A DNA stretch of 64,000 nucleotides from Paenibacillus sp. FSL M7-0420 (GCF_038002345.1 NZ_JBBOCJ010000001.1:248001-312000); one strand, 5' to 3'. Counted from the stretch's first letter, positions 43,051-52,633 are shown. Notes: generated by a model not told the origin, from the letters alone. A program made the numbers and translations.

Positions 43051-44565
43051 ATGGATTCATTGAGTTCAATGGGGGACAAGCAGCGGAAGTTAATATTGAC
43101 AGGCGTACTGCTGGCCACATTTCTGGCAGCGATTGAAGGGACGGTAACGGGTCCGGCGGGTCCGGCCATCGTAGGGGATTTCCAGGGGATGCAGTGGCTG
43201 AGCTGGATCTTTACGGCTTATCTGCTGGCGATGGCAGTGACCACACCGATTTTTGGCAAATTAAGCGATCTGATCGGAAGGAAGCCCGTGTTCATAGGCG
43301 GTGCTGTAGTGTTCCTGGCAGGCTCGCTGTTATGTGGACTCTCTCAGAGTATGCAGCAGCTGATTATTTACCGGGGGATTCAGGGGATCGGTGCGGGGGC
43401 GCTGATTCCTATGACTTTTACCATTATCGGAGATATCTACAGCCTGAAGGAACGGGCGAAGACGCAGGGGCTGCTTAGCTCGGTGTGGGGGATTTCTTCA
43501 CTGGTCGGGCCGCTGCTTGGCGGTTATGTAGTGGATTACTTAAGCTGGCGCTGGGTATTCGTGTTCAATCTGCCGTTCGGCCTGCTGTCGATTATCTTCA
43601 TCTCGCGTTATCTGAAGGAAGAGAAGGTCCGCCGCAAGACGAAGATCGATGTAGCCGGAGTGCTGCTGTTCGCTGCGGGAATGGGGGCGCTGCTGTTTGG
43701 CCTGACGACTGGGGGGCAGAGTCTGCCCTGGAATTCTCCGCTGCTGCTGGCTATTCTCCTGGCGGCTGTTCTGCTGCTGGTGGTGTTCCTGTTCGTGGAG
43801 CGCCGGGCCGCCGAGCCGATGCTGCCGCTGGAGCTGTTCTCCATCCGTAATATTGCGGTATCTACAGGCGCGAATCTGCTGGTCAGTACGCTCATTATCG
43901 GCCTGTCTACGTATGTTCCGCTGTGGGTGCAGGGCGTATTCGGCAAAAGCGCCGCCCTCTCGGGCCTGCTCCTCGCACCGATGTCGGTCGGCTGGATGCT
44001 GGGCTCCATCGCGGGCGGGCGGATGATTCTGCGTGCAGGCACACGCCGTACGGGAATGCTGGGCCTGTCACTGATTGTTATCGCAGCTGTGGGGCTTACG
44101 CTGATGAATGCAGACTCCTCGCAGCTGCTGCTTCTGGTGCTGATGCTATTCTGCGGGGTGGGCTTCGGCTATGCCTCGACCGTCTTCACCATTATCGCCC
44201 AGTCCTCGGTGCAGCATGAGCAGCGCGGTGCGTCTACGGCACTGAACACCTTCACCCGCTCACTCGGGCAGACGGTGGGGGTGGCAATCTTCGGCTCCTG
44301 GCTGAACTTCAGTATTGACCGGAGCCTGGCGGAACAGCCGGGGGCAGCCGCCTCCGGCGCAGATATTAACCAGCTGCTTAACCCGCATAGCGGAAGCGTG
44401 CTGCCTAAGGAAGCCTGGAGCAGTCTGCAAGGCGCACTGGAGGGCGGTCTGCACTCCCTGTTCATCGTGATGGCAGTGTTCGCTGTGATCTCGCTGGTAA
44501 TCTCGGTACGTCTTGACCAAGGGGTGCCCTCCATACAGGAAGTAAGCACACCATCGAAGCGTTAA
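43051..44565 (+). CDS. MFS drug/H+ antiporter (DHA2, 14-helix type)
   Basis: The 504-residue protein has about 14 membrane segments. The family motifs are LSWIFTAYLLAMAVTTPIFGKLSDLIGRK (motif A region) and RGIQGIGAGALIPMTFTIIGD (motif B with its Arg), as well as SSVWGISSLVGPLLGGYV (motif C). These are typical of the EmrB/QacA exporters, which use the proton gradient to expel cationic or lipophilic drugs. The start is uncertain: GAGAGAAGG is very close to the ATG at 43051, and a TTG at 43060 would be better spaced. It follows the GNAT gene. Confidence 0.93.
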   Translation: MDSLSSMGDKQRKLILTGVLLATFLAAIEGTVTGPAGPAIVGDFQGMQWLSWIFTAYLLAMAVTTPIFGKLSDLIGRKPVFIGGAVVFLAGSLLCGLSQSMQQLIIYRGIQGIGAGALIPMTFTIIGDIYSLKERAKTQGLLSSVWGISSLVGPLLGGYVVDYLSWRWVFVFNLPFGLLSIIFISRYLKEEKVRRKTKIDVAGVLLFAAGMGALLFGLTTGGQSLPWNSPLLLAILLAAVLLLVVFLFVERRAAEPMLPLELFSIRNIAVSTGANLLVSTLIIGLSTYVPLWVQGVFGKSAALSGLLLAPMSVGWMLGSIAGGRMILRAGTRRTGMLGLSLIVIAAVGLTLMNADSSQLLLLVLMLFCGVGFGYASTVFTIIAQSSVQHEQRGASTALNTFTRSLGQTVGVAIFGSWLNFSIDRSLAEQPGAAASGADINQLLNPHSGSVLPKEAWSSLQGALEGGLHSLFIVMAVFAVISLVISVRLDQGVPSIQEVSTPSKR

Positions 44566-44627
44566 GCTTCAACTCGTAGCACGGATTGTCCTGATTATGA
44601 GATTTATCGGGTGAGGGCTTGAACATA

Positions 44628-44690
44628 CAAAAATCGCTCCTTTGGGGATGGATGGCGGACCTTCCATTTACCAGAAAGAGCGATTTTTTG
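44628..44690 (+). terminator. Terminator after the MFS gene
   Basis: CAAAAATCGCTC pairs with GAGCGATTTTTTG across a long loop containing a smaller hairpin. The 3' arm provides the T-run. Confidence 0.85.
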
Positions 44691-44732
44691 TGTTTATTTA
44701 GGGAACTATGATTTTCTTCTATTGTGGATTAT

Positions 44733-44945
44733 AGAGAAATCTTGCAAAAAGTGCAAGAATATTGCCCCGTAGGAGCGGTTTATGCTGAAATCCTGCAGGA
44801 AATGCAACAAATTTAGCGCTAACTTGCTCTAAACATCGGAATTTGTGCAAATAATACAACATTGTGCTTCAGTCAGTAACTTTTATAAAGGAATCCTGCA
44901 AGATGTGCAACAATGCTGCTCCTTACAAGCAGCTTACGTTAATCC
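44733..44945. repeat. Composite dispersed repeat, copy 2 (AATCCTGCA units)
   Basis: This block follows the same order as 21272-21493: AAATCTTGCA, then AGGAGCGGTTTATGCTGAAAT, CCTGCAGGAAATGCAACA, GCGCTAACTTGCTCTAAAC and CAGTAACTTTTATA, with the last unit AATCCTGCAAGATGTGCAAC. It lies between the convergent MFS and MarR genes. Confidence 0.78.
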
Positions 44946-44950
44946 TGCTC

Positions 44951-45000
44951 AAAACAAAGGGTTGTTCCAAGCAGCCGGTGCATGCTTTTTGGAACAACCC
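44951..45000 (-). terminator. Terminator of the MarR gene
   Basis: GGGTTGTTCCAA pairs perfectly with TTGGAACAACCC (12 bp). On the minus strand it is followed by TTTGTTTT. Confidence 0.85.
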
Positions 45001-45061
45001 ATACCTTGATATTTGGATGAATTAGTGAATATATTCACAACTACCCATTCCTCAACTCCCC

Positions 45062-45529
45062 TTATTTGCGCGGGAGCGGGGAGAGCTTCTCGGCCTGCAG
45101 GCCCATCTTCTTCAGCAGCACAATCATCTGTTCCTTCTCTTCGTCGCTGAGTCCGCTGAAGGCCAGATGCAGGCGCTCCGAATACTTCGGATACATCTCG
45201 TTCATCAGGCGTTCGCCCTCGGTAGTCAGCTCGGCAAAAATAACACGGCGGTCGCTTGGGCAAGGCTTGCGCTGCAGGTAGCCGCGTTCTTCCAGCTTGT
45301 CGATCACATAAGTAACGTTGCCGCTCTGCAGCAGCAGCTTGGCACCGATCTGCTGGATCGGCTGCGGTCCTTTGTAATAGAGAACCTCCATGACGGCGAA
45401 GGCGGTCGGATTGAAGCCTTCGATCTTGCTGCCGGTTACAGCATGCTCGTTAATGCTCTTAAAGGACTTGGCAAAAACTCTGTACAAATGCAGGGTCAAC
45501 TGAGTATCGCGTTCATAGGATTGTATCAT
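45062..45529 (-). CDS. MarR-family transcriptional regulator
   Basis: The 155-residue protein is a winged-helix repressor: helices IQQIGAKLLLQSGNVTYVIDKLEERG and the wing RKPCPSDRRVIFAELTTEG. It resembles the MhqR/YkvE group of repressors that respond to quinones. The one cysteine (in KPCPSD) lies in the wing. It is transcribed divergently from ecsAB and may regulate itself or the MFS gene behind it. A nearby imperfect inverted repeat CGTACGG...CCGCACG at about 45554-45575 could be the operator. Confidence 0.92.
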   Translation of the reverse strand: MIQSYERDTQLTLHLYRVFAKSFKSINEHAVTGSKIEGFNPTAFAVMEVLYYKGPQPIQQIGAKLLLQSGNVTYVIDKLEERGYLQRKPCPSDRRVIFAELTTEGERLMNEMYPKYSERLHLAFSGLSDEEKEQMIVLLKKMGLQAEKLSPLPRK

Positions 45530-45788
45530 GCTTCTCCACCTCTATTGTTAATCGTACGGGGCTTATCCGCACGGTTTGGAATACTTCCTTCCGGATATCT
45601 AGCTTTTACAATACGTCAAACAAAGATTGAAGAACATGTCATTTGTCACAATAAGCACACTTTTAATTATAAAAAATTGAACAATTTTTTGAAGGACGGG
45701 TAAAGGGTGAAAATTATTGCAGCAAAGGCCCGTCCATGGTGCTATGATCGCATTATATTGAATGATGATACAGGAGATGGAGAGATAC

Positions 45789-46586
45789 ATGGAAGAGACA
45801 GAAGGCTCAGAGGAACAGAAGACTCCGAAGCAGACGGAGAACCGAATCAACAAGTATTATGAAGACGACGATGACTACGATGAAGAGGATACCGTGCTTG
45901 ATGTGGTAATTGAGGAAGCGGGCTATGAGGCAGGAGATATCCGCATCTCAGGAATCTCCTTCCAGGTGAGAAAGGGCGAGCTGCTGGGACTGATCGGACC
46001 GAACGGGGCCGGCAAAAGCACTACGATCAAGACGCTGCTTGGTCTGCTGAAGCATGCCAAGGCCCGGGTGAAGCTGGGCGGTGAGAACCAGTCCTATGCG
46101 TACGTGCCGGAGCAGCCAGTATTTTACGAGGACCTTACGCTGTGGGAGCATCTTGATCTGGCTGCCGCTGCCTACGGCTTAAGCTATGAAGCCTTCGAGT
46201 CTACGGCGGAACAGCTGCTGGTACAGTTCAGTATGACCCATGTGCGCGATGATCTGCCGGCGGGCTTCTCCAAGGGGATGAAGCAGAAGATGATGCTCAT
46301 GCTGGGCTTCCTGGTACAGCCGGATGTCTATATTGTGGACGAGCCGTTCATCGGTCTTGATCCCAGGGCCACCAAGGATTTCCTGCGCCTGCTGGAGGCG
46401 GAGCGGGAGCGCGGCGCCGGGGTGCTGATGTCCACGCATGTTCTGGATACAGCGGAGAAAATCTGCGACAGCTTCATTCTGATCTCCGGAGGCAAAATTG
46501 CCGCCGAGGGGACGCTTGCGGCGATACGCGGGGAAGCGGGGCTGCCGGAGGGATCGCTGTTTGATTGCTTCGACGAATTAACATGA
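45789..46586 (+). CDS. ecsA: ABC transporter ATP-binding protein EcsA
   Basis: The ATPase has Walker A GPNGAGKST, the signature FSKGMKQKM, Walker B VYIVDEPFIGLDP, and the EcsA-like segment YVPEQPVFYEDLTLWEHLDLA. An additional N-terminal stretch of about 45 residues is very acidic (EDDDDYDEEDT), which is not usual for EcsA. EcsAB is needed for protein secretion, processing and competence in Bacillus. The ATG at 45789 has GGAG six bases ahead; the ATGs at 45762-45777 are less likely. The stop overlaps the ecsB start. Confidence 0.9.
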   Translation: MEETEGSEEQKTPKQTENRINKYYEDDDDYDEEDTVLDVVIEEAGYEAGDIRISGISFQVRKGELLGLIGPNGAGKSTTIKTLLGLLKHAKARVKLGGENQSYAYVPEQPVFYEDLTLWEHLDLAAAAYGLSYEAFESTAEQLLVQFSMTHVRDDLPAGFSKGMKQKMMLMLGFLVQPDVYIVDEPFIGLDPRATKDFLRLLEAERERGAGVLMSTHVLDTAEKICDSFILISGGKIAAEGTLAAIRGEAGLPEGSLFDCFDELT

Positions 46587-47833
46587 GCGGGAATTCATTT
46601 GCGTTCCCGGCTGCGAGGAATCTCTTAAGGCGAAGACTGTTCTCCCATTTCCGGGAGCAGACTGCTATTATCCGTACGGCTGTAGACTGGACGGTCCTGC
46701 TGTATATCCTCATCCCGGGGGGCCTCCTCGGCGGCCGTTTCTATTATGGCTACTGGAACGGCAATCTGCCGGGCTGGTTCAGCCATGTACCCTTTGTTGT
46801 TGTGCCTTCGCTGCTGGCCATTCTGCTGGCTACCGGAGGGATCGTGCTGCTGCTCCAGGAAGGCGATCTGCTGTTCCTGCGGCAGCGGCAGAACTGGATC
46901 AGCACGATCCTCAAGGGCGGAATGGTCTATAGCCTAGCGGTAACTGCGCTGAAGATGGCGGCGGTGTACGTCATTCTGCTGCCGTTTCTGATCCGCGGCT
47001 ATGCTCTGAGCGCGGCAAGCGCCTATGGCTTGCTGGCGCTGACTATAACCTGCAGCTGGGCCGTTAAGCTGCTGGGCCATATCGTCAAGGTGCAGCGGCA
47101 GGGCTTCCGCCGCCGGCTGTGGCTGATCCTGGCGGTGGCCGTACCCTGCGGGATCTACCTGCGTCTCGCGCTCTTCTGGAAGGACAGTCCGGCCCTTCTG
47201 TTCCTGGCGGCAGCCGCCTACGCGGTGGTGACCGTCCTGGCCTTCAGAGCCCGCCTGCGTCTGCGCGGCACGTTCATGAATGATGTGCGCGAAGACTACA
47301 AGCAGCGGATGAGAATTGCGGCGATTCTGCTGCGCCGTGTGCTGGATAAGCCGCGGCCGACACGCTATAAGCCCTGGATCTTCCGCAAGTCACAGCCGCT
47401 GCTGGCTTCGAAGCTGCCCGAGAGCCGCTTCGCCGCCGCAGGGATGAAGGCGCTGCTGCGCAATCCGGCCCATTTCAAGCTGTATTTGCAGTTCACCGGG
47501 GTGTCGCTGATAGCAATCTTTATTGTACCGGTAGTGCTGAAGTGGCTGTTGTATATTGTCTTGACTAGTATGATGGCGTACTGGCTGACCTCCTTCTGGA
47601 ATCTGTTCTCCGGGGATGATTATATCGGCATTCTACCGTTCACCAAGGTGCAGAAGGCGGACGCCGGTTCCAAGGCGATGCCGATTCTGTTGATGCCCTT
47701 CGCCGTTCTGTGCTCCGCAGTGCTCTGCATGCCAGCCTATGGCTGGTGGGGCTTGCTGATCTTTATCCCTGTCGGGGCTGCCGCCGGAATCTGGATCGGC
47801 CGCATCTTCAGTGTCATAAGGTTTGCAAGATAA
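46583..47833 (+). CDS. ecsB: ABC transporter permease EcsB
   Basis: The 416-residue protein has about eight membrane segments in two groups, joined by a basic cytoplasmic region (about 225-290), as in EcsB. The motif FRRRLWLILAVAVP and the C-terminal block LPFTKVQKADAGSKAMPILLMPF fit the family. The ATG overlaps the ecsA stop in ATGA, so both are made together. EcsB forms the membrane part of the exporter, whose role concerns secretion and membrane proteolysis of peptides. A bidirectional terminator follows. Confidence 0.9.
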   Translation: MSGNSFAFPAARNLLRRRLFSHFREQTAIIRTAVDWTVLLYILIPGGLLGGRFYYGYWNGNLPGWFSHVPFVVVPSLLAILLATGGIVLLLQEGDLLFLRQRQNWISTILKGGMVYSLAVTALKMAAVYVILLPFLIRGYALSAASAYGLLALTITCSWAVKLLGHIVKVQRQGFRRRLWLILAVAVPCGIYLRLALFWKDSPALLFLAAAAYAVVTVLAFRARLRLRGTFMNDVREDYKQRMRIAAILLRRVLDKPRPTRYKPWIFRKSQPLLASKLPESRFAAAGMKALLRNPAHFKLYLQFTGVSLIAIFIVPVVLKWLLYIVLTSMMAYWLTSFWNLFSGDDYIGILPFTKVQKADAGSKAMPILLMPFAVLCSAVLCMPAYGWWGLLIFIPVGAAAGIWIGRIFSVIRFAR

Positions 47834-47834
47834 C

Positions 47835-47877
47835 AGCAAAGAGCCTTCCTCCACATTCCGGGGGAAGGCTCTTTGCT
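47835..47877. terminator. Bidirectional terminator between ecsB and flavoprotein gene
   Basis: AGCAAAGAGCCTTCC pairs perfectly with GGAAGGCTCTTTGCT over a 13-base loop between two convergent genes. T-runs are short. Confidence 0.82.
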
Positions 47878-47915
47878 GTTCGGACTGTTCTAACTATAGG
47901 CGCTGCTTATCCGCC

Positions 47916-49175
47916 TTACTGCGCCGCCGCATGCTTACCGGCAGTATAGCCGGTGGAGAAGGCGGCGGTAATATTATAGCCGCCGGTATAACCGTGAATA
48001 TCGAGAATCTCACCGCAGAAATAGAGGCCTGCGGTCAGCTTGGACTGCATGGTCTTGGGGTCAATCTCCTTGAGCGCAACTCCCCCGCCGGTCACAAAGG
48101 CTTCCGCCAGGGAACGTGTCCCATGAACCTGAACGGGCATCCGCTTCACCAGGGCAGCCAGCGCCCCAAGGCCAAGCTTGGGCAGATGATGGCCTGTGAT
48201 CTCCCCGTCCAGCCCGCTCTTCGCCAGCAGCAGCGGGATCAGGCGCTCGGGCAGCAGGCCCTTCAGCGAGTTGCGGATAGCCTTCTTCGGCTCCAGATCG
48301 AGCTTATTCTGGAGCATAGACTCCGCCTCCTGAAGGGACAGGTCCGGGAACAGGTCGATGGACATCTCCACGGTATCGGTTCCCGACTTCTGCTGAACCT
48401 GGCGGAGGAACTGGCTGCAGCGCAGCGCAATCGGGCCGGATAAGCCGAAATGGGTGAAGATCATATCCCCCCGGTGGGAGATCACCTTCTTGCCCCTCTG
48501 ATTCCAGACGCTCAGCGTGACATCGCGGAGGGACAAGCCCTGCAGCTCCCCGGATTTGATCCACGCCTCCCGGGAGAGAATAGGGACTTCGGTCGGGAAC
48601 AGCTCCGTGATCGTATGTCCGGCGGCGGCAGCCCAAGGGTACCCGTCACCGGTAGATCCGGTCTGCGGCACGGACTTGCCTCCGGTAGCGATGATGACAG
48701 CCTTCGCGCCGAATGCTTGGCCTGACTCCAGGCGGATGCCCCGGACGGCTCCTTCCTCGTAGAGAACCTCCCGGACCGGGCTGTCTGTCATGATCTGCAC
48801 ACCAAGGCTCCGGACTTTGCCTATAAGAGCGGATACTACGCTTGCGGCCTTGTCCGATACAGGGAACATCCGGCCGTTATCCTCCTCCTTCAAGGCAATG
48901 CCCAGCCCCTCAAAGAAATCTATAATATCCCGGTTGTTGAAATGATCAAACGAGCTGTATAAAAAACGGCCGTTGCCCGGAATATGGGCGATCAGCTCCG
49001 AGGTCTCCTTTATATTGGTAACATTGCAGCGCCCGCCGCCCGAGATTCCCAGCTTGCGGCCCAGCTTCGCCCCTTTGTCGATCAGAAGTACGGACGCCCC
49101 GTGTCCGGCTGCGGCTACGCTGGCCATCAGCCCGGACGGGCCGCCTCCAATGACGATTACATCATAGTTACTCAT
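47916..49175 (-). CDS. HI0933/YhiN-family flavoprotein (aminoacetone oxidase-like)
   Basis: The 419-residue protein has the FAD motif VIVIGGGPSGLMASVAAAG, the family signature GRKLGISGGGRCNVTN, and the C-terminal GGGVALKEIDPKTMQSK and GEILDIHGYTGGYNI. Members of this family are called aminoacetone oxidase or BaiN-like; the function in most bacteria is unknown. GGAGCAAATG precedes the ATG. It is single and convergent with ecsB. Confidence 0.93.
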   Translation of the reverse strand: MSNYDVIVIGGGPSGLMASVAAAGHGASVLLIDKGAKLGRKLGISGGGRCNVTNIKETSELIAHIPGNGRFLYSSFDHFNNRDIIDFFEGLGIALKEEDNGRMFPVSDKAASVVSALIGKVRSLGVQIMTDSPVREVLYEEGAVRGIRLESGQAFGAKAVIIATGGKSVPQTGSTGDGYPWAAAAGHTITELFPTEVPILSREAWIKSGELQGLSLRDVTLSVWNQRGKKVISHRGDMIFTHFGLSGPIALRCSQFLRQVQQKSGTDTVEMSIDLFPDLSLQEAESMLQNKLDLEPKKAIRNSLKGLLPERLIPLLLAKSGLDGEITGHHLPKLGLGALAALVKRMPVQVHGTRSLAEAFVTGGGVALKEIDPKTMQSKLTAGLYFCGEILDIHGYTGGYNITAAFSTGYTAGKHAAAQ

Positions 49176-49336
49176 TCATTTGCTCCTTTTGCTTATTGCG
49201 ACACTCTATTAACGGCATCATACCATTCCAGGCGGAGTGTAGCCAGATCCAAGCGACCGAAACCTGATTATCGTTGTCAGGAATGCGCGGTTATGCTTTA
49301 ATCTAAGTGGAAAAGGAATTTTAACCAATTTGAGGA

Positions 49337-51058
49337 GTGATTGCAATTATTTATGCGGTAAAGGATATTTTATTGCAAATATCGGCTGCCTGCATTTTCC
49401 TGTTCCTCTTTCAGTGGAGGCTGGACCGGGGCCATCCCCTGCGCCGGAGCATCAGGTTTCCCGATGATCATACCTTTCTGATGATCTGCTGTGCACTGGG
49501 GATTACGCTGTGCATGGCACTGTCGGCTACGATGTTCGGGGTGGTCTATTTGAATCTGGCGATTCTCCCTGCGTATATTGGAATCTTATATGGTACTCTG
49601 CGCTCCAGCGTCTACCTCGCGCTATATTTCTTCTTCTGTACTGCCTTGTTCTCGGTGCCCTCAGGTCTGGAGCATCTCTTCCTGAATTCAGGGGTGCTGC
49701 TGTATCCGCTGCTCTTCGGTATGTCCGGGATGTTCAAGAAATCTGCGATACCCGGCAAAATCTTCATCCTGTGGGGCGCACTTTTCCCGAGCATGTTATT
49801 CATAGTTATTGTACCGAATATACAGGGCAGGAACGTCATCGATATACCTCCTAGCCAAGCGGCTCTCGCCGGACTATACGGATTAACGGCCCTAATTCTG
49901 GGCGCCTTGTTCATCACCTATATCGATAAGGCGTGGGACAAGCTGCAGGTCAGGGTCCAAATGCAGGGAATCTCGGAGAAATTCCAGTGGGAATCGGAGA
50001 AGCTGCAGCAGATTACAAATGTGGTTCCGCTGAATATTATAGAGTTCGATGACAACGGGTATGTGACAGAGGTGAATGAATATATGCTGAGCCTGATGCA
50101 GCGTCATTGTCCCCTGTTGACCAGAGAGTTTATTTTGTCCAGGCCGGCTGGTGATATCTTCGGCAAAAGCATGGATCAGGCTACCCTGGACCGGTTACAG
50201 GCGGTTCTGCGGAGCAGACAGCGCTCCAATACCAAGATCAGGGTCGATTCGATGACCTATCATATTTTTACCGCGCCGCTCCAGCATGAATCGGGGCTGC
50301 CGGGCGGCATCGTCATGATTATTCAGGATTTGACGGAAGAGGAGAAAATGCGCAGTGAGCTTGACAATGTCGAGCGACTGTCGCTGGTCGGGCAGATGGC
50401 TGCGGGCATTACGCATGAGATCCGTAACCCGATGGCGGTAGTTCGCGGCTTCCTGCAGCTGATGCGGGAAAAGAGCCCGGAGGATCTCCACTCCTATTAT
50501 CATATTGTCATGGAGGAGCTGGACCGGGCCAACAGCATCATCAATGACTTTCTGTCGCTGGCGCAGACCCGTGTATCGGACAAAGAGCCGGCCGGGCTCC
50601 AGTCTGTTCTGGAGGAGCTTTCGCCGCTGATCTGGGCGGATGCCAATCTCCGCGGCCAGAGTGTGGAGCTGAAAATCAGCCCGACGATGCCGCTGCTGCA
50701 GCTCAATGTCCGGGAGATTAAGCAGCTGATTCTGAATCTGGCCCGCAACGCCATGGAGGCGATGGAGGCTAAGGGCGTACTGACGCTGGCTGCCTGTGAG
50801 CATGAGGATAACGTGCTGCTGATTATTACGGATACCGGAGGAGGCATGCCCCAGAGCCAGCTGAATCAATTGTTCACCCCGTTTTTCACCACCAAGAGCC
50901 AGGGGACAGGTCTTGGCCTGCCGCTCTGTCTCAGTATTGCGGAGCGGCATAACGGGACGATACGGGTAGAATCGGAGGTAGGGTCCGGGACCTCGGTCAT
51001 CGTTACTTTTCCGGTGGAGTCCAGAGAGGGAGCGGTCCAGAGCCCTGTATATATGTAG
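49337..51058 (+). CDS. Membrane sensor kinase (KinB-like, sporulation-kinase type)
   Basis: The protein of about 570 residues has six membrane segments in the first 195 residues (5TM-5TMR_LYT type), then a PAS domain (NIIEFDDNGYVTEVNEYML), HisKA (MAAGITHEIRNPMAVVRGFLQLM) and HATPase (LNLARNAMEAMEAKG, DTGGGMP, TGLGLPL). This plan fits KinB-like kinases that feed the sporulation phosphorelay. The start is unclear: the GTG at 49337 overlaps the only good ribosome site (GAGGAG), while an ATT at 49346 is eight bases from it and aligns with the usual KinB start. No response regulator gene is adjacent, as expected for an orphan sporulation kinase. Confidence 0.9.
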   Translation: MIAIIYAVKDILLQISAACIFLFLFQWRLDRGHPLRRSIRFPDDHTFLMICCALGITLCMALSATMFGVVYLNLAILPAYIGILYGTLRSSVYLALYFFFCTALFSVPSGLEHLFLNSGVLLYPLLFGMSGMFKKSAIPGKIFILWGALFPSMLFIVIVPNIQGRNVIDIPPSQAALAGLYGLTALILGALFITYIDKAWDKLQVRVQMQGISEKFQWESEKLQQITNVVPLNIIEFDDNGYVTEVNEYMLSLMQRHCPLLTREFILSRPAGDIFGKSMDQATLDRLQAVLRSRQRSNTKIRVDSMTYHIFTAPLQHESGLPGGIVMIIQDLTEEEKMRSELDNVERLSLVGQMAAGITHEIRNPMAVVRGFLQLMREKSPEDLHSYYHIVMEELDRANSIINDFLSLAQTRVSDKEPAGLQSVLEELSPLIWADANLRGQSVELKISPTMPLLQLNVREIKQLILNLARNAMEAMEAKGVLTLAACEHEDNVLLIITDTGGGMPQSQLNQLFTPFFTTKSQGTGLGLPLCLSIAERHNGTIRVESEVGSGTSVIVTFPVESREGAVQSPVYM

Positions 51059-51228
51059 CAGATTTCACGGGGACGGCACCGTTTCGGGGCTGTGCAGCGG
51101 CAGGCTGCGTCTCTTGCTTTCGCAGAGTATGTATGTATAATAAAGTTAGCAAGTAGTGCTGGAACGCGGTAACGTTATCCGGGTTCTGACCTTATCTCAA
51201 TTCAAGTGATGAAGGAGAGTGCAGAGAA

Positions 51229-51663
51229 ATGTCCATGTCTTTTAATCAATATATGAGAGATTCTATCCAACCTATGCGCGACGATCTGACAAGCATCGGA
51301 TTTCAGGAGCTGTTGACCCCGGAGGAGGTGGAAGCAGCCCTTCCGGCAGCCAAGGGAACTTCGCTGGTTGTTGTTAACTCGGTATGCGGCTGTGCCGCCG
51401 GACAGTGCCGTCCAGGGGTAGCCCAGGCGCTGCAGAACGAGATTCTGCCGGATCACCTGTTCACCGTATTTGCCGGTCAGGAGAAGGAAGCTACCGCCAA
51501 GGCGCGTGAATATTTCGCACCGTATCCGCCATCGTCCCCTTCCATCGCGCTGATGAAGGACGGCGAGCTGGTTCACTTCATCGAACGTCACGGTGTGGAA
51601 GACCGTTCGGCCGCCGAGATTGCTGCGGAGCTGAAGGAAGTTTTTGACCGCGTGTGCCAGTAA
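51229..51663 (+). CDS. BrxA/BrxB-family bacilliredoxin
   Basis: The 144-residue thioredoxin-like protein has the CxC motif of bacilliredoxins (VNSVCGCAAGQC, Cys53 and Cys55), the start QYMRDSIQPMRDDLTSIGF and the C-terminal RHGVEDRSAAEIAAEL, as in YphP and YqiW. It removes bacillithiol from proteins. Together with ytxJ at 8301 it indicates a bacillithiol-producing cell. GAAGGAGAGTGCAGAGAA precedes the ATG. BrxA and BrxB cannot be told apart here. A terminator follows. Confidence 0.95.
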   Translation: MSMSFNQYMRDSIQPMRDDLTSIGFQELLTPEEVEAALPAAKGTSLVVVNSVCGCAAGQCRPGVAQALQNEILPDHLFTVFAGQEKEATAKAREYFAPYPPSSPSIALMKDGELVHFIERHGVEDRSAAEIAAELKEVFDRVCQ

Positions 51664-51705
51664 TAATGTCCTGCAGCCTGAGGGCAGCAGCATGAATAAG
51701 TAAGG

Positions 51706-51758
51706 ATCCCGCATCAGCCAGCCGTCAGCCGGAGGCTTGGCTTATGCGGGATTTTTTT
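51706..51758 (+). terminator. Terminator after the bacilliredoxin gene
   Basis: ATCCCGCATCAGCCA pairs with TGGCTTATGCGGGAT with one mismatch and is followed by seven T residues. Confidence 0.9.
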
Positions 51759-51807
51759 AACTTGTGTTAAGGGCAGGGATTACAATTCTAAGAAACGGGG
51801 TGGTCCT

Positions 51808-52617
51808 GTGAGTCTGCAGGAAGAGATTATTGCTACGCTGGGAGTTAAGCCGGCGATTGATACGGATGCGGAGATACGTAAGCGTGTAGATTTCCTGAAA
51901 GCGTATGCGCTCCAGGCGGGGGCCAGAGGTCTGCTGATTGCGATTAGCGGAGGTGTGGACAGCGCGGTGGCTGCGGGTCTGTGCAAGCTGGCTACGGACG
52001 AGCTGACGGCGGAGGAAGGCAAGGAGTATATGACACTCGGGGTGTTCCAGCCTTACGGGGAGCAGGAGGATATTGAGCACAGCTATGCGGTGGCCCGGGC
52101 TTTTGAGCTGACCCATACGGTGGAGACCAATATCGAAGAAGCGGTGAACGAGATCGCCCTGGAGGTTGAGCACAGCCTGAAGGCCCTGGGCCAGCACAAG
52201 CATATCACCCATCAGGGCAAGGGGAATGTAAAAGCGAGAACGCGGATGGTGATGCAGTATGCGCTTGCTTTTGAGAACAATCTGCTGGTGGTGGGTACCG
52301 ATCATGCCTCTGAGGCCATTACCGGATTCTATACGAAGTGGGGCGATGGCGCCGTCGATATAACACCGCTGTCCTCCCTGAACAAACGTCAGGTACGGCA
52401 GCTGGCTGCGGTGCTTGGCGTGCCGGCGGATATCGTGACCAAAGCGCCGACGGCCGGACTCTGGCCGGGCCAGACGGATGAGACTGAGCTAGGAATCACC
52501 TATGAGGAGAACAGCGATTATCTGGAGGGGAAGACCGTCAGCCCTGAAGCGGCGGAGAAGCTGGAGCGCTTCTTCCGGAGAACGGCGCATAAGCGCGATA
52601 GTATTCCGGGGATCTAG
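51808..52617 (+). CDS. nadE: NAD+ synthetase, ammonia-dependent
   Basis: The 269-residue protein has the pyrophosphatase loop SGGVDSA (residues 47-53), KGNVKARTRMVMQYALA, GTDHASEAITGFYTKWGDG and KAPTAGLWPGQTDE, all typical of short NadE without a glutaminase domain. It joins ammonia to deamido-NAD with ATP, the last step of NAD synthesis. It starts with a GTG preceded by GGGGTGG. A terminator and a repeat array follow. Confidence 0.97.
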   Translation: MSLQEEIIATLGVKPAIDTDAEIRKRVDFLKAYALQAGARGLLIAISGGVDSAVAAGLCKLATDELTAEEGKEYMTLGVFQPYGEQEDIEHSYAVARAFELTHTVETNIEEAVNEIALEVEHSLKALGQHKHITHQGKGNVKARTRMVMQYALAFENNLLVVGTDHASEAITGFYTKWGDGAVDITPLSSLNKRQVRQLAAVLGVPADIVTKAPTAGLWPGQTDETELGITYEENSDYLEGKTVSPEAAEKLERFFRRTAHKRDSIPGI

Positions 52618-52633
52618 ACAGGTTATGCCGGAG

